Assembly (NCBI RefSeq): GCF_001544915.2 | Contig: NZ_FCOE02000017.1 | Coordinates: forward strand, 97,565-161,564 | Length of the DNA stretch: 64,000 nucleotides | Direction: 5' to 3' | DNA from: Caballeronia pedi | Lineage (GTDB): Bacteria > Pseudomonadota > Gammaproteobacteria > Burkholderiales > Burkholderiaceae | Shown: positions 8,701-16,779 of the stretch, piece after piece | How positions within the stretch are numbered: the first letter of the stretch is position 1 | Layout: each line of letters opens with the position of its first letter | The notes under the pieces: generated by a model | The model's input: only the letters and a program-made list of their open reading frames with translations | What the model was told of the DNA's origin: nothing | Databases searched by the model: none | Made by a program: the position numbers and the translations under genes

Positions 8701-10877
8701 CGAATCCCGGCCCGCGCGAGATAGCGGCGCCGCTGCTCCGCGATCGCGACGGTCAGCGCATCGGGCGTGATGACCTGCTCCGCCACCATGTAATCGCCGA
8801 TACGCCCGTGCCGCTCCGGCCGGTAGTTGCGCAACGCGGTCTCGAACGCGCTGCTCGTGACGAGGCCCATCTCGATCATGATGTCGCCGACGAGCGGCAC
8901 GCCGCGCGCGGCGGTCGCATCCGCGAGCGACGGCGACGCTTCCTCGTCCCCGTCGCCGGCATAGACGGGCATGCCGACCGCGCGCAGCATCCGCAGTCCG
9001 CCCGCGATCTCGCTTTCGCGCACGATATGCAGCGCGACCGAGCGGCCCGCCGCCGCGTGCAATTCGGCGAGCGACACGTCGTCGAGCAGGCTCGCGCAGA
9101 CGAACACGGCGTGACCGTTCACATCGACGCCCTGCGGCAGCGCGCGCAGCCGCACGAGCGTCTCAGGCGTGGCGACGGTCGTCAGGTCCATGCGCGCGGC
9201 CTCGAAACGGCTGCGCGGCAGGTCCGCCTGAAACGCGATTGCTTCGGCGAGCGTTTCCTCGTCGAGCCAGCCGCGCGTGACGAGCACGCGCCCGATCGGG
9301 GCCTCGCGCGCGTGATCGGTTCGCAGCGCTTCTTCGAGCCGTTCGGGGTCGATCGCCTGCCACGAGACCAGCAGTTCGCCGAGATCCTGACGCGTATCGC
9401 GCAGGCCCTCGTTGCTGGGGAAATCGTGCATCGTCTTGTCCCACGCGAGCCGCCGCCCCGTCACCATATGCACGATGAAGAGCCGCCACGCGCGCGCCAC
9501 CGCCATGAAGTTGATGACGTTGCCGATAACCATGCGCGGCACCGCGAGCACACCGTGCTCCCAGCCATAGAGCCGCGTCGTGAAGACGATGCGCTGCGTG
9601 ACGCGCAGCACGAGCGCGACCGAGTTCGCGGCGAGCAGAAACTGCAGCCAGCGTGAATCGATGAACGGCGACGGGAAGAAGTCGCTCGCGAGACCGAAAT
9701 ACGACGCCGTGGCGAACAGCATGAACTGCACGGCGAGCAGATACGCGAGCATGCCGACGAACGCCGTCACCACGCCCTTGCGATCGCGCATCAGCAGATA
9801 GCGGTTGGCGAGCGATCCGCTCCAGCCGGTCAGCGCCCAGCCCTGCAAGCCGATGCCGAGCGTCCAGCGCGCGCGCTGCCGGTACGCGGTGCGAAAGGTA
9901 TCGGGAAAGAATTCGCGTACGCACAGCGGCATCGTCAGTTTGATTTCGCGCTCGCGGCCGAGGCCGAACCAGCCTTTGCGACGCGTCGTGAATTCGACCG
10001 GAAAGAGCGGAAAGATCGACTGCATGCCGAGCCGCGTGATGCGCGTGCCGATGTCGTAATCTTCAGTGAGGCTTTCGGTGTTGAACGGCTGATGCTGCGT
10101 CTCTTCGACGAGCGCGAGGATCGCGCGGCGCGAGAAGCAGGTGCCCACGCCCGCCGACGGCACCGCGCCCGCCAGACTCTCGCGCACGACCAGATCCTTC
10201 GCGTGCCATTCGGCGAACTCGTCCATGTAGGTGCCCGCGACGAGCTCGAACCAGTGCCGCTCCAGCGACGCCACCGGCAACTGGATCATGTCCTTGCGCG
10301 GCAGGAGATAGTTGAAGAACTTCAGCTCGACGGGATGCAGCACGTCCTCGCTGTCGTGCATCACGATACCCGCGAACTCGATGCCCGCCTCGAACTCGTA
10401 ATGCAGGATCGCCTGCACGAGCCAGTTGAGGCAGTCGGCCTTGCAGGTCGGGCCGTCGTGCGGCACTTCCACGCGATGCAGATGCTTGTAGCGATGCCGC
10501 ATGCGTTCCACTTCGGCGATCGTCGCCGCATCGTTCTGATACGTGCCGACGAACACCGTGTACGCGCGATAGTCGAGCACGCGCACGAGATCCTCGATCA
10601 TCGCGGCGATCACGTCGTGCTCGTGCCACGCGGGCACCATGATCGCGATGTGCTGCTCTTCGCGCGCATAGAGTTGCTCGACGGTGAGCGGCGCGTAACG
10701 GCGCTCGACCGTCACACGCCGCCAGCACTTCCGCGTCCAGTACCAGGCGTCGATGAACAGATCGTCCAGGCTCGAAAGCAGGATGATCGCCGCGACCGTC
10801 GCGGCCACGTATTCGAGTCCCTGGTAGTAATCGGCGAGCAGGATCTCGCCGTACCACCTAAGCGTCTCCAGCATCAC
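8697..10877 (-). CDS. nfrB: NfrB-like processive glycosyltransferase with C-terminal c-di-GMP-binding (MshEN) domains
   Basis: 726 residues. The start is GTG at 10877 overlapping the bcsB-like stop (GTGA); the next codon is ATG and could be used instead. After an N-terminal membrane segment comes a family-2 glycosyltransferase domain with IMVPAWHE, acidic HDSED, TEDYD and QRARW, the last being the QxxRW motif of processive synthases. Membrane segments follow (about residues 360-460). The C-terminal 220 or so residues contain two MshEN-type repeats (IGRVLVTRGWLDEETL with AIAFQADLPRS, and IGDYMVAEQVITPDAL with AIAEQRRRY), a known c-di-GMP-binding fold. In E. coli NfrB this domain makes synthesis c-di-GMP-dependent. 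The polymer is unknown here. Confidence 0.86.
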   Translation of the reverse strand: MMLETLRWYGEILLADYYQGLEYVAATVAAIILLSSLDDLFIDAWYWTRKCWRRVTVERRYAPLTVEQLYAREEQHIAIMVPAWHEHDVIAAMIEDLVRVLDYRAYTVFVGTYQNDAATIAEVERMRHRYKHLHRVEVPHDGPTCKADCLNWLVQAILHYEFEAGIEFAGIVMHDSEDVLHPVELKFFNYLLPRKDMIQLPVASLERHWFELVAGTYMDEFAEWHAKDLVVRESLAGAVPSAGVGTCFSRRAILALVEETQHQPFNTESLTEDYDIGTRITRLGMQSIFPLFPVEFTTRRKGWFGLGREREIKLTMPLCVREFFPDTFRTAYRQRARWTLGIGLQGWALTGWSGSLANRYLLMRDRKGVVTAFVGMLAYLLAVQFMLFATASYFGLASDFFPSPFIDSRWLQFLLAANSVALVLRVTQRIVFTTRLYGWEHGVLAVPRMVIGNVINFMAVARAWRLFIVHMVTGRRLAWDKTMHDFPSNEGLRDTRQDLGELLVSWQAIDPERLEEALRTDHAREAPIGRVLVTRGWLDEETLAEAIAFQADLPRSRFEAARMDLTTVATPETLVRLRALPQGVDVNGHAVFVCASLLDDVSLAELHAAAGRSVALHIVRESEIAGGLRMLRAVGMPVYAGDGDEEASPSLADATAARGVPLVGDIMIEMGLVTSSAFETALRNYRPERHGRIGDYMVAEQVITPDALTVAIAEQRRRYLARAGIR

Positions 10878-13105
10878 ACGCGATCCTCGTCGTCGCGGGC
10901 GCGTCGGTTGCGATGTCGGCGGCGCGCGTTACCGGCAAGCGCGATCAGCGCGAGCAGCAGCACGACGAGCACGGCCGGAATGCCCCAGCGCGCCCAGTGC
11001 CGCGTCACCCAGTCGTTGCTGGATGCGGGCTCGTCGGTCATCTCTTCGGGGTTCACGGTGTCGAACTGCTTCAGCACGCCGCTGCCGTCGACCACGGCGA
11101 TATTGCCGCGCGAGAGTTGCAGCCGGTCGGTGAGAACCGGCGCGGCGCCCGCCGACCGATACACGACCCCGCTCTGCCCGCCCGCGCTCGCCACGCTCAC
11201 GACCGCGACGCGCGACAGGCCCGACATGTCGAGCAGCGTATCGCCCGCGGGCGAACTCAGCGAAAGATGCTCGGCCGAATAGACGGCGGGGTTCTTCTCG
11301 TCGGCGAGCCGGACATCGGCGGCGAGGAACGGGCCATCGGGCTGCGCGGCGTCCTGTGCGTTGCTCACCGCGAACTTCGCCGATACCGGCGCGATGCCCG
11401 CCGCGCCGGTCAGCACGGCGAGGCGCGGTACGCTGTTCAGGGCATCGTCGAGCCAGGCGCGCGGCACATACACGGTGGCCGACGACGCATAGCGCGCCGC
11501 CATGCCCGCGAAGGTGTTGTCCGGCGTGGCCGTGGCGAGACGCAGATGGCTCGACGGCAGCACCGCGACCGGATAGGTCTGGCGCGCCTGACAGCCGCCG
11601 TCGGGCTGACGGCGGAAGGTCACGCGCAGATCGTTGGTGCGCGCGAGCGCGTAGCGCGGAATCGGCGCGACGAGACGCTGACGCGCGCCGTCGACGTTGA
11701 TCAGCTTCGCGCCGATCATCACGTCATTCAGATACACGGTGGCGGTCGCGCCGCCGTTGGAGAGCGTCGGCGAGGCGGCGAGGTCGAGCACGACCTGCTC
11801 CGGCAGCCGGCCGTTGCCCGATGCCGCCGCGAGATCGAAACGCGCATTCCACGATGCGGCGGTCTGCACGTCGATGCTGCGCGGATCGCCGCCCAGCTCC
11901 GACAGCGCGATGGTGTCGCCACGCGTCTGCTGCGCGGTATCGATGCGATGCACGATCACGCGGTTCGATACGTCGATCGGACGCCAGCCCTGCGCGAGCG
12001 CGCCGATGCCGCGCGGGTCGCCGACGACGATCATCGCGCGCCCGCCGACATGCGCGACGCGCACTTCACCCGGGGCGAGCTGCGCCGTCAGTTGCGAGGC
12101 CGTGCGCTTGCGCCATGCGTCGAAGGCGGCGAGCGCCTCGCCCGAGGTGTTCGCGACTTGCGCGCGCAGCGCGTCGAGCGCGCCGTTGATGGTCTTGCGC
12201 ATCGTTTCGTCGGTGACGACGACATCCGGACCGAACGCCGCGCGCGCGCCGAGCGCGACGAGCGCGCCCAGTTCCGCCTGATCCGCGATGGCATGCTTGC
12301 CGCCCGCAGCGAGTGCGCCGAAGGCCGGCACGCTGCGCAACGCCGCGGGCACGTCGATGCCCGTGAGATCCACCGTGTCGCCCACGGCCGGCAGCGTCTG
12401 CATCACGGGGCGCTTGCCGTCGCGTTGCAACAGCGCGTCGGTGCGCCAGGCGGTGTCGAATGCATTCGTCGACAGCTTGCGGCCGGACACCGCGAGCACC
12501 GGCGCATAGGGCAGCGCGCTCCATGCGGTGCGCAGATCCTGCACATCGGCGGGATTGAAGCGGAAGGTGAGACGCGTGGTCGGATCGACGCGCAGCACGT
12601 TGCCGATGGCCGTCTGATCCGCGCACTCGCTCTGGCTGATCACCGACGCGAAGCCGAGACCCAGGCGCACGAAGCCGGCCGATCGCGCCGCGGCATCGAC
12701 GCCGAGATTCACGGACACGCCGCCCGCATCCTGCGTGAACGCACGCGCCAGCACGGGAGCGCCGTCGAGGGAAAGGAGCATGGTCACCCGGCCGCCGTCG
12801 CCGCGCACGTAGCCGCCGTCGAATTGCAAGGTGGCGTCGCTGATCGGCACGCCGGCGGGCACGGGCAGGAAGAATTCGCGGCGCGTCTCGGGCGCATTGA
12901 GCGTCACGCTTTCGAGCAGGCCCAGTTGCCGCAAGGTCACGGTGCGCGTCTCCGGCACATCGAGGCCGAGGCGCTCGATAGCGCCCGGCGTGTCCGTCGT
13001 GGCGCCGAGGGCGACATCCTGGAGGCCCGCCAGGAGCGCCGCGCACGTGAAGAGTGAAGCCAGCACGGCACGCAGGCCGCGCCGGTCGATGATGTCGTTG
13101 AGCAA
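10874..13105 (-). CDS. BcsB-like periplasmic polysaccharide co-synthase subunit
   Basis: 743 residues from a TTG start (13105) with a weak GAG ribosome site. A signal peptide (about 1-34, LAGLQDVALGA) is followed by a periplasmic part of repeated jelly-roll and flavodoxin-like modules (REFFLPVPAGVPISDATLQF, LRVTFRRQPDGGC) and a single C-terminal membrane helix (GIPAVLVVLLLALIALAG) ending in a basic tail. This is the BcsB layout: in cellulose synthase BcsB guides the nascent chain and its tail helix contacts the synthase. The pairing with nfrB instead of bcsA is notable, since the E. coli NGR operon lacks such a gene as far as I recall. It overlaps nfrB, implying one complex. Confidence 0.75.
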   Translation of the reverse strand: MLNDIIDRRGLRAVLASLFTCAALLAGLQDVALGATTDTPGAIERLGLDVPETRTVTLRQLGLLESVTLNAPETRREFFLPVPAGVPISDATLQFDGGYVRGDGGRVTMLLSLDGAPVLARAFTQDAGGVSVNLGVDAAARSAGFVRLGLGFASVISQSECADQTAIGNVLRVDPTTRLTFRFNPADVQDLRTAWSALPYAPVLAVSGRKLSTNAFDTAWRTDALLQRDGKRPVMQTLPAVGDTVDLTGIDVPAALRSVPAFGALAAGGKHAIADQAELGALVALGARAAFGPDVVVTDETMRKTINGALDALRAQVANTSGEALAAFDAWRKRTASQLTAQLAPGEVRVAHVGGRAMIVVGDPRGIGALAQGWRPIDVSNRVIVHRIDTAQQTRGDTIALSELGGDPRSIDVQTAASWNARFDLAAASGNGRLPEQVVLDLAASPTLSNGGATATVYLNDVMIGAKLINVDGARQRLVAPIPRYALARTNDLRVTFRRQPDGGCQARQTYPVAVLPSSHLRLATATPDNTFAGMAARYASSATVYVPRAWLDDALNSVPRLAVLTGAAGIAPVSAKFAVSNAQDAAQPDGPFLAADVRLADEKNPAVYSAEHLSLSSPAGDTLLDMSGLSRVAVVSVASAGGQSGVVYRSAGAAPVLTDRLQLSRGNIAVVDGSGVLKQFDTVNPEEMTDEPASSNDWVTRHWARWGIPAVLVVLLLALIALAGNARRRHRNRRARDDEDRV

Positions 13106-13207
13106 GTTGAGTGACTCGAAATTGACGCAACGAGACGGGATGGCCGCGAAGGAATGAGCACATCGCGCGCGTTTAGCCCCGGTTGCGTGAAACAGGATGC
13201 CGGGTGC

Positions 13208-13486
13208 CTACGCGAATGCCTCGCGCACGACGCGCGTCGCAGATTTCATTGCGCGCGGCGTCGCAGGATTGAATGCTTCGAAGGGACGGCCCGCGAGCGA
13301 CGCGACGCCGTCCGGATCGGTGAGGACGAGCGACGCGTGCTGCGGCATCGAGCGATGCCGGCCGGTCACGCACGCCACGGAACGCACGTCCGGTTCCGCT
13401 GCCAACGCCTTGAGGAGGGATGCCATCTTGATGGCTTCGGGCGGCGCCCCGAAAATGGAAAGTCTCGTTTTTCGCTTCGTGTTCAT
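13208..13486 (-). CDS. Internally deleted UDP-N-acetylglucosamine 2-epimerase (mini-WecB), first gene of the polysaccharide operon
   Basis: About 92 residues from the ATG at 13486 (GGGAC upstream); a TTG at 13552 would add 22. Residues 1-45 match the WecB N-terminus: FGAPPEAIKMASLLKALA and CVTGRHRSM correspond to FGTRPEAIKMAPLVHAL and CVTxQHREM. Residues from about 50 on (LVLTDPDGV, then SLAGRPFEAF) resemble the far C-terminal WecB motif LTDSGGxQEEAPSLGKPVLV, with about 230 residues missing between. The frame is open across the join. It precedes the bcsB-like gene by about 100 bases on the same strand. In E. coli the NfrA/NfrB polymer needs WecB-made UDP-ManNAc, so placement here is unlikely to be chance. 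Catalysis is doubtful; it may be a remnant or a maintained small protein. Confidence 0.6.
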   Translation of the reverse strand: MNTKRKTRLSIFGAPPEAIKMASLLKALAAEPDVRSVACVTGRHRSMPQHASLVLTDPDGVASLAGRPFEAFNPATPRAMKSATRVVREAFA

Positions 13487-13567
13487 GGGTCCCGGCGACT
13501 GCTCAATTCGTAACAAATCGATTGTATTCAGACGTTTAGGACCACCCTCCAACTAAAATGTAAAAAA

Positions 13568-13646
13568 GTCTAACGAGAGCTTTATACGAGCGTTTGGCGA
13601 GTTTTTGTCCAGCTTCGAGCGGCTCTTTTTACCTAACCAGTTAGAC
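13568..13646. promoter_or_regulatory. Repeated CTAAC motifs upstream of the polysaccharide operon
   Basis: Between the AtuA-related gene and mini-wecB the AT-rich spacer holds CTAAC-CA-GTTAG (13633-13644, perfect inverted repeat), GTTAGAC (13640-13646) and its inverse GTCTAAC (13568-13574). Three related half-sites upstream of a c-di-GMP-linked operon suggest a regulator-binding region. A -10-like TACAAT lies further down on the minus strand. No regulator can be named. Confidence 0.3.
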
Positions 13647-13699
13647 ATCCCAAGATATGGGGCGACATCGCGAACCCTATGCGAGCGGGCGCTTTCTTC

Positions 13700-14011
13700 C
13701 TACGAAATCGCGTCGATATCGATATCGAGCAGCGCCGAACTTATCGACTTGCCGTGCGCGTCGAGCGCGAGCGAACGCGTGACGCCGCCCCCGAGCGCGT
13801 GGCCCAGCACGAAATTGAACGCGTTCAGTAGCGGCAGTTCGTGGCGCACGACTTCGCCTTTCACGACATCGGCGAGATGGGCCTTCACGCGTTCGGGCGT
13901 GAGTTGTTCACGCAATTGCGCGTAGTGCTTCGCATCGAAGCAGATCACCGAGACATTCAGCGTATTGCCTTTGTCGCCGGTGCGGCCGTGTGCCAGTTCA
14001 CGCAGTTTCAT
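13700..14011 (-). CDS. AtuA-related small protein (ferredoxin-fold C-terminal domain encoded separately)
   Basis: 103 residues matching the small domain normally found at the C-terminus of long AtuA-type proteins: it begins LRELAHGRTGDKGNTLNVSVI, with a GxTGDKGN signature, and later has NFVLGHALGGGVTRSLALDAHG. Its start overlaps the 3' end of the atuA-like gene by 14 bases, so the two are co-translated and probably form one enzyme. The exact reaction of this protein pair is not known to me. Confidence 0.75.
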   Translation of the reverse strand: MKLRELAHGRTGDKGNTLNVSVICFDAKHYAQLREQLTPERVKAHLADVVKGEVVRHELPLLNAFNFVLGHALGGGVTRSLALDAHGKSISSALLDIDIDAIS

Positions 14012-15356
14012 CGCTTGCCTCCACGAATTCGAACACCGGATTCACATGCTCGCGCGCGAGCAGCACGGATTGCACGGCGATGACTTCGCGCGTCGCCTTC
14101 GTCACGCCGCCGCCGCCCGCCGGTCCGTTGGTATAGAGCGTCTCGACCTCGTTGCCGATGCGCGCCGCTTCCTTCGCGCTCGATGTACGGCCCGCGACGC
14201 GCACGCGCACTTCATACGGATCGTCCCGTCGTGCGCCGAGCGTGTCGCCATAGAGCGCGTTCACGCCGATCAGGTCGAAGCGCAGTTCACTCGTGTCGAC
14301 GCCCGTGATCGCGAGGCGTTCGCGCACGATGTCCAGCGCCAGCCGCGCCCGCGCTACCGCGTTCGGTCCACCGTAGGAGATTTGCCCTTCGCCGATGTAG
14401 CCATCCGCGTAAGCGACCGAGACCTTGAGCGTATCGGTGCGCGGGTTGCCGCGTCCGCCCGTCACGCGCACACGATCCTGCGCCTCCTGCACCGCGCGCA
14501 CCTGCGTGAAATCCGCGACGACATCGGGCTGGAAGTATCGGCCCGGATCGTGAATCTCGTACAGCAGTTGTTCCTTGCATGTGGCCTCGGTCACGCATCC
14601 GCCCGCGTGCGCGACCTTCGTCACGACGACCGAGCCATCCGCGCTCACCTCGCCGATCGGAAAGCCCAGACGCGCGAGATTGCCGACGTCCTTGCAACCG
14701 GGATCGGCGAAATAGCCGCCCGTTACCTGCCCCGCGCATTCGAGCAGATGACCGACGACAGTCGCCTGCCCGAGCGTGTTCCAGTCGTCCATCGACCAGC
14801 CGAATTCGTGGATGAGCGGCGCCGTGAACAGCGACGGATCGGCGACACGCCCCGTCAGCACGATATCCGCGCCCGCCGCGAGCGCCGCGACGATCGGCGC
14901 CGCGCCGAGATACGCATTCGCCGACACGATGCGCTCGGCGTACGCGCCGACATCGTCGCCGGATTCCTCGAAACGCAGCGGCGAACGAAGGACGACATCG
15001 AGCACGTCGTCGCCGCTGACCGCGGCGATCTTCAGTCCGTGCAGGCCCAGTTCGCGCGCGATCTGCGCGGTCTTGCACGCCGCCGCGCGGGGATTGGCCG
15101 CGCCCATGTTCGAGATGATGCGCACGCCGTGCTTCGCCGCGACCGGCAGCACGGCGCGCATGCGCGCTTCGAGCAGCGGGTCGTAGCCGTGGTCCGGATC
15201 GTTGCGGCGCGCCTGCTGCGCGATTGCGATCGTGCGTTCGGCGAGGCATTCGAACACGAGATAGTCGAGCGCGCCGTGTTCGGCGAGTTCAACGGCAGGC
15301 TCGATGCGGTCGCCCGAATAGCCCGCGCCCGCGCCGATTCTGATGGTGTCTTTCAT
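13998..15356 (-). CDS. AtuA family protein (acyclic terpene utilization type), large subunit
   Basis: 452 residues, cytoplasmic. It begins DTIRIGAGAGYSGDRIEPAVELAEHG, the typical AtuA opening, and has the conserved ISNMGAANP and DIVLTGRVADPSLFTAPL segments. Longer family members carry the small domain as a C-terminal extension; here it is the next gene. Named after Pseudomonas citronellol/geraniol catabolism (atu), but there are no acyl-CoA carboxylase or isohexenyl genes nearby. Neighbours are a CitMHS carboxylate transporter 18 bases downstream and a LysR regulator, which point to an organic acid substrate rather than a terpene. The enzymatic role is unassigned. Confidence 0.8.
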   Translation of the reverse strand: MKDTIRIGAGAGYSGDRIEPAVELAEHGALDYLVFECLAERTIAIAQQARRNDPDHGYDPLLEARMRAVLPVAAKHGVRIISNMGAANPRAAACKTAQIARELGLHGLKIAAVSGDDVLDVVLRSPLRFEESGDDVGAYAERIVSANAYLGAAPIVAALAAGADIVLTGRVADPSLFTAPLIHEFGWSMDDWNTLGQATVVGHLLECAGQVTGGYFADPGCKDVGNLARLGFPIGEVSADGSVVVTKVAHAGGCVTEATCKEQLLYEIHDPGRYFQPDVVADFTQVRAVQEAQDRVRVTGGRGNPRTDTLKVSVAYADGYIGEGQISYGGPNAVARARLALDIVRERLAITGVDTSELRFDLIGVNALYGDTLGARRDDPYEVRVRVAGRTSSAKEAARIGNEVETLYTNGPAGGGGVTKATREVIAVQSVLLAREHVNPVFEFVEASDETA

Positions 15357-15374
15357 GACTTCGTCCGTTCTGGA

Positions 15375-16679
15375 TTAAAGCGGAAACACGCCGAGCACGA
15401 CACACGCGATCGTCATGACGATCGATGCGCCGAACAGCAGCGGGAACGTGAACTTCTGATGATCCGCGAGATCGATGCCGCACAGCCCGACGACCAGAAA
15501 CGTCGCGGGCGTGAGCGGGCTCACGGGAAAGCCGGTGGTCATCTGGCCGAGCAGCGCGGCCTGTCCGACATGCACCGCCGGCACGCCGAGTTGCGACGCC
15601 ACTTCGGCGATCACCGGCAGCACGCCGAAATAGAACGAATCGGGATCGAAGAGCATGGAAAGCGGCATCGACACGAGGCCGAGTACGACCGGAATATGTC
15701 CGGCCATCGCGGGCGGCACGAAGCCGACGGCCGCCTGCGCCATCGCCTTGAGCATGCCGCTGCCCTGCATGATGCCGGTGAACACGCCCGCCGCGAGCAG
15801 AATGCCCGCCATCATCAGCGCGGCGCGCGCGTGGGCGTCGATGCGTTTGCGTTGCATGTCGACGTTCGGGTAATTCACCATCAGCGCGATGCACAGGCCA
15901 ACCATGAACATGATCGCGGGCGGAATCTTCTCGCCCATCACGACCATGGTGCCGAGCACGACGATCGTCAGCACGATGTTGAACCAGAAGTGCTTCGGGC
16001 GGCGCAGCGCCTGTTCCTCGGGCGTGAGTTCGCGCTTGGGCACGGGAATCGCGCCGTTCGCGCTCGAATAGCCCAGACGCTTTTCCTCGCGGCGGCCGAG
16101 CCACCACGCCATGCCGAACACGAACGCGAGGCCGATCGCCTGCACCGGAATCAGCGGATTGAAGAGCGCCGAAATCGGCAGATGCAGCGACGCGGACGCG
16201 CGGATCATCGGCCCGGTCCACGGCAGGAAGTTGATGCCCGCCGCCATCGACACCGCCGCCGCCAGCACGCGCCTGTCCATGTTCAGGCGATCGTAGAGCG
16301 GCAGCATCGCGGGAATCGTCACGAGAAAGCAGACCGCGCCGGAGCCGTCGAGATGGATCAGCAGCGCGAGGAGCGTCGTGCCCATCACGATGCGCGTGGG
16401 CTTCGTGCCGACCGCGCGCAGGATGCGGTCGATGATCGGATCGAGCGTGCCTGCGTCGGTGATGGTGCCGAAATAAAGAATCGCGAACACGAACATGCCG
16501 ACGACGGGCGCGAGATTCTTCAATCCGTCGATGACGAATTTGCTCGTCTGCAAGCCGAAGCCGCCGATCAGCGACGCCGCGATCGGCACGATGATGAGCG
16601 CGACGAGCGGCGACATGCGTTTGGAAAGTATCGCCCCGAGCAGGACGACGATGGTGGCCAGGCCGAGTAACGGCAGCAT
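15375..16679 (-). CDS. CitMHS-family citrate/di-tricarboxylate transporter
   Basis: 434 residues from the ATG at 16679, the usual length for CitMHS (divalent metal-citrate:H+ symporters). About 12 hydrophobic helices are visible, starting MLPLLGLATIVVLLGA, with family features such as LIHLDGSGAVCFLV, INFLPWTGPMIRAS, LFDPDSFYFGVLPV and TGFPVSPLTPATFLVVGL. On the minus strand it is the first gene of the set, followed by the AtuA pair, and is transcribed divergently from the LysR gene. It probably imports the carboxylic acid metabolised by that pair. Substrate inferred from family only. Confidence 0.88.
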   Translation of the reverse strand: MLPLLGLATIVVLLGAILSKRMSPLVALIIVPIAASLIGGFGLQTSKFVIDGLKNLAPVVGMFVFAILYFGTITDAGTLDPIIDRILRAVGTKPTRIVMGTTLLALLIHLDGSGAVCFLVTIPAMLPLYDRLNMDRRVLAAAVSMAAGINFLPWTGPMIRASASLHLPISALFNPLIPVQAIGLAFVFGMAWWLGRREEKRLGYSSANGAIPVPKRELTPEEQALRRPKHFWFNIVLTIVVLGTMVVMGEKIPPAIMFMVGLCIALMVNYPNVDMQRKRIDAHARAALMMAGILLAAGVFTGIMQGSGMLKAMAQAAVGFVPPAMAGHIPVVLGLVSMPLSMLFDPDSFYFGVLPVIAEVASQLGVPAVHVGQAALLGQMTTGFPVSPLTPATFLVVGLCGIDLADHQKFTFPLLFGASIVMTIACVVLGVFPL

Positions 16680-16779
16680 GAACGTGTCTCCGAATATTGT
16701 CTTTTGATGGGGTTCAGAGTAAGTTCGAAGCGGCGATAACACAATTGAAATGATTTGATCGCAGCTATCACGAACCATA
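16680..16779. promoter_or_regulatory. Divergent promoter region between CitMHS transporter and LysR gene
   Basis: A 100-base AT-richer spacer between divergently transcribed genes, the classic place for LysR-regulator binding and autoregulation. I could not settle on a single convincing T-N11-A operator. Confidence 0.45.

Noticed and set aside
6346..8724. A plus-strand open frame of about 790 codons
   Set aside because: Antisense shadow of nfrA with Arg-dominated sequence.
10913..13057. A plus-strand open frame of about 714 codons
   Set aside because: Antisense to the bcsB-like gene; no domain pattern.
13965..16670. A plus-strand open frame of about 900 codons
   Set aside because: It is antisense to the AtuA and CitMHS genes, is extremely rich in Arg/His/Asp, and has no recognisable domain. 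Long antisense frames are an effect of high GC in this DNA.
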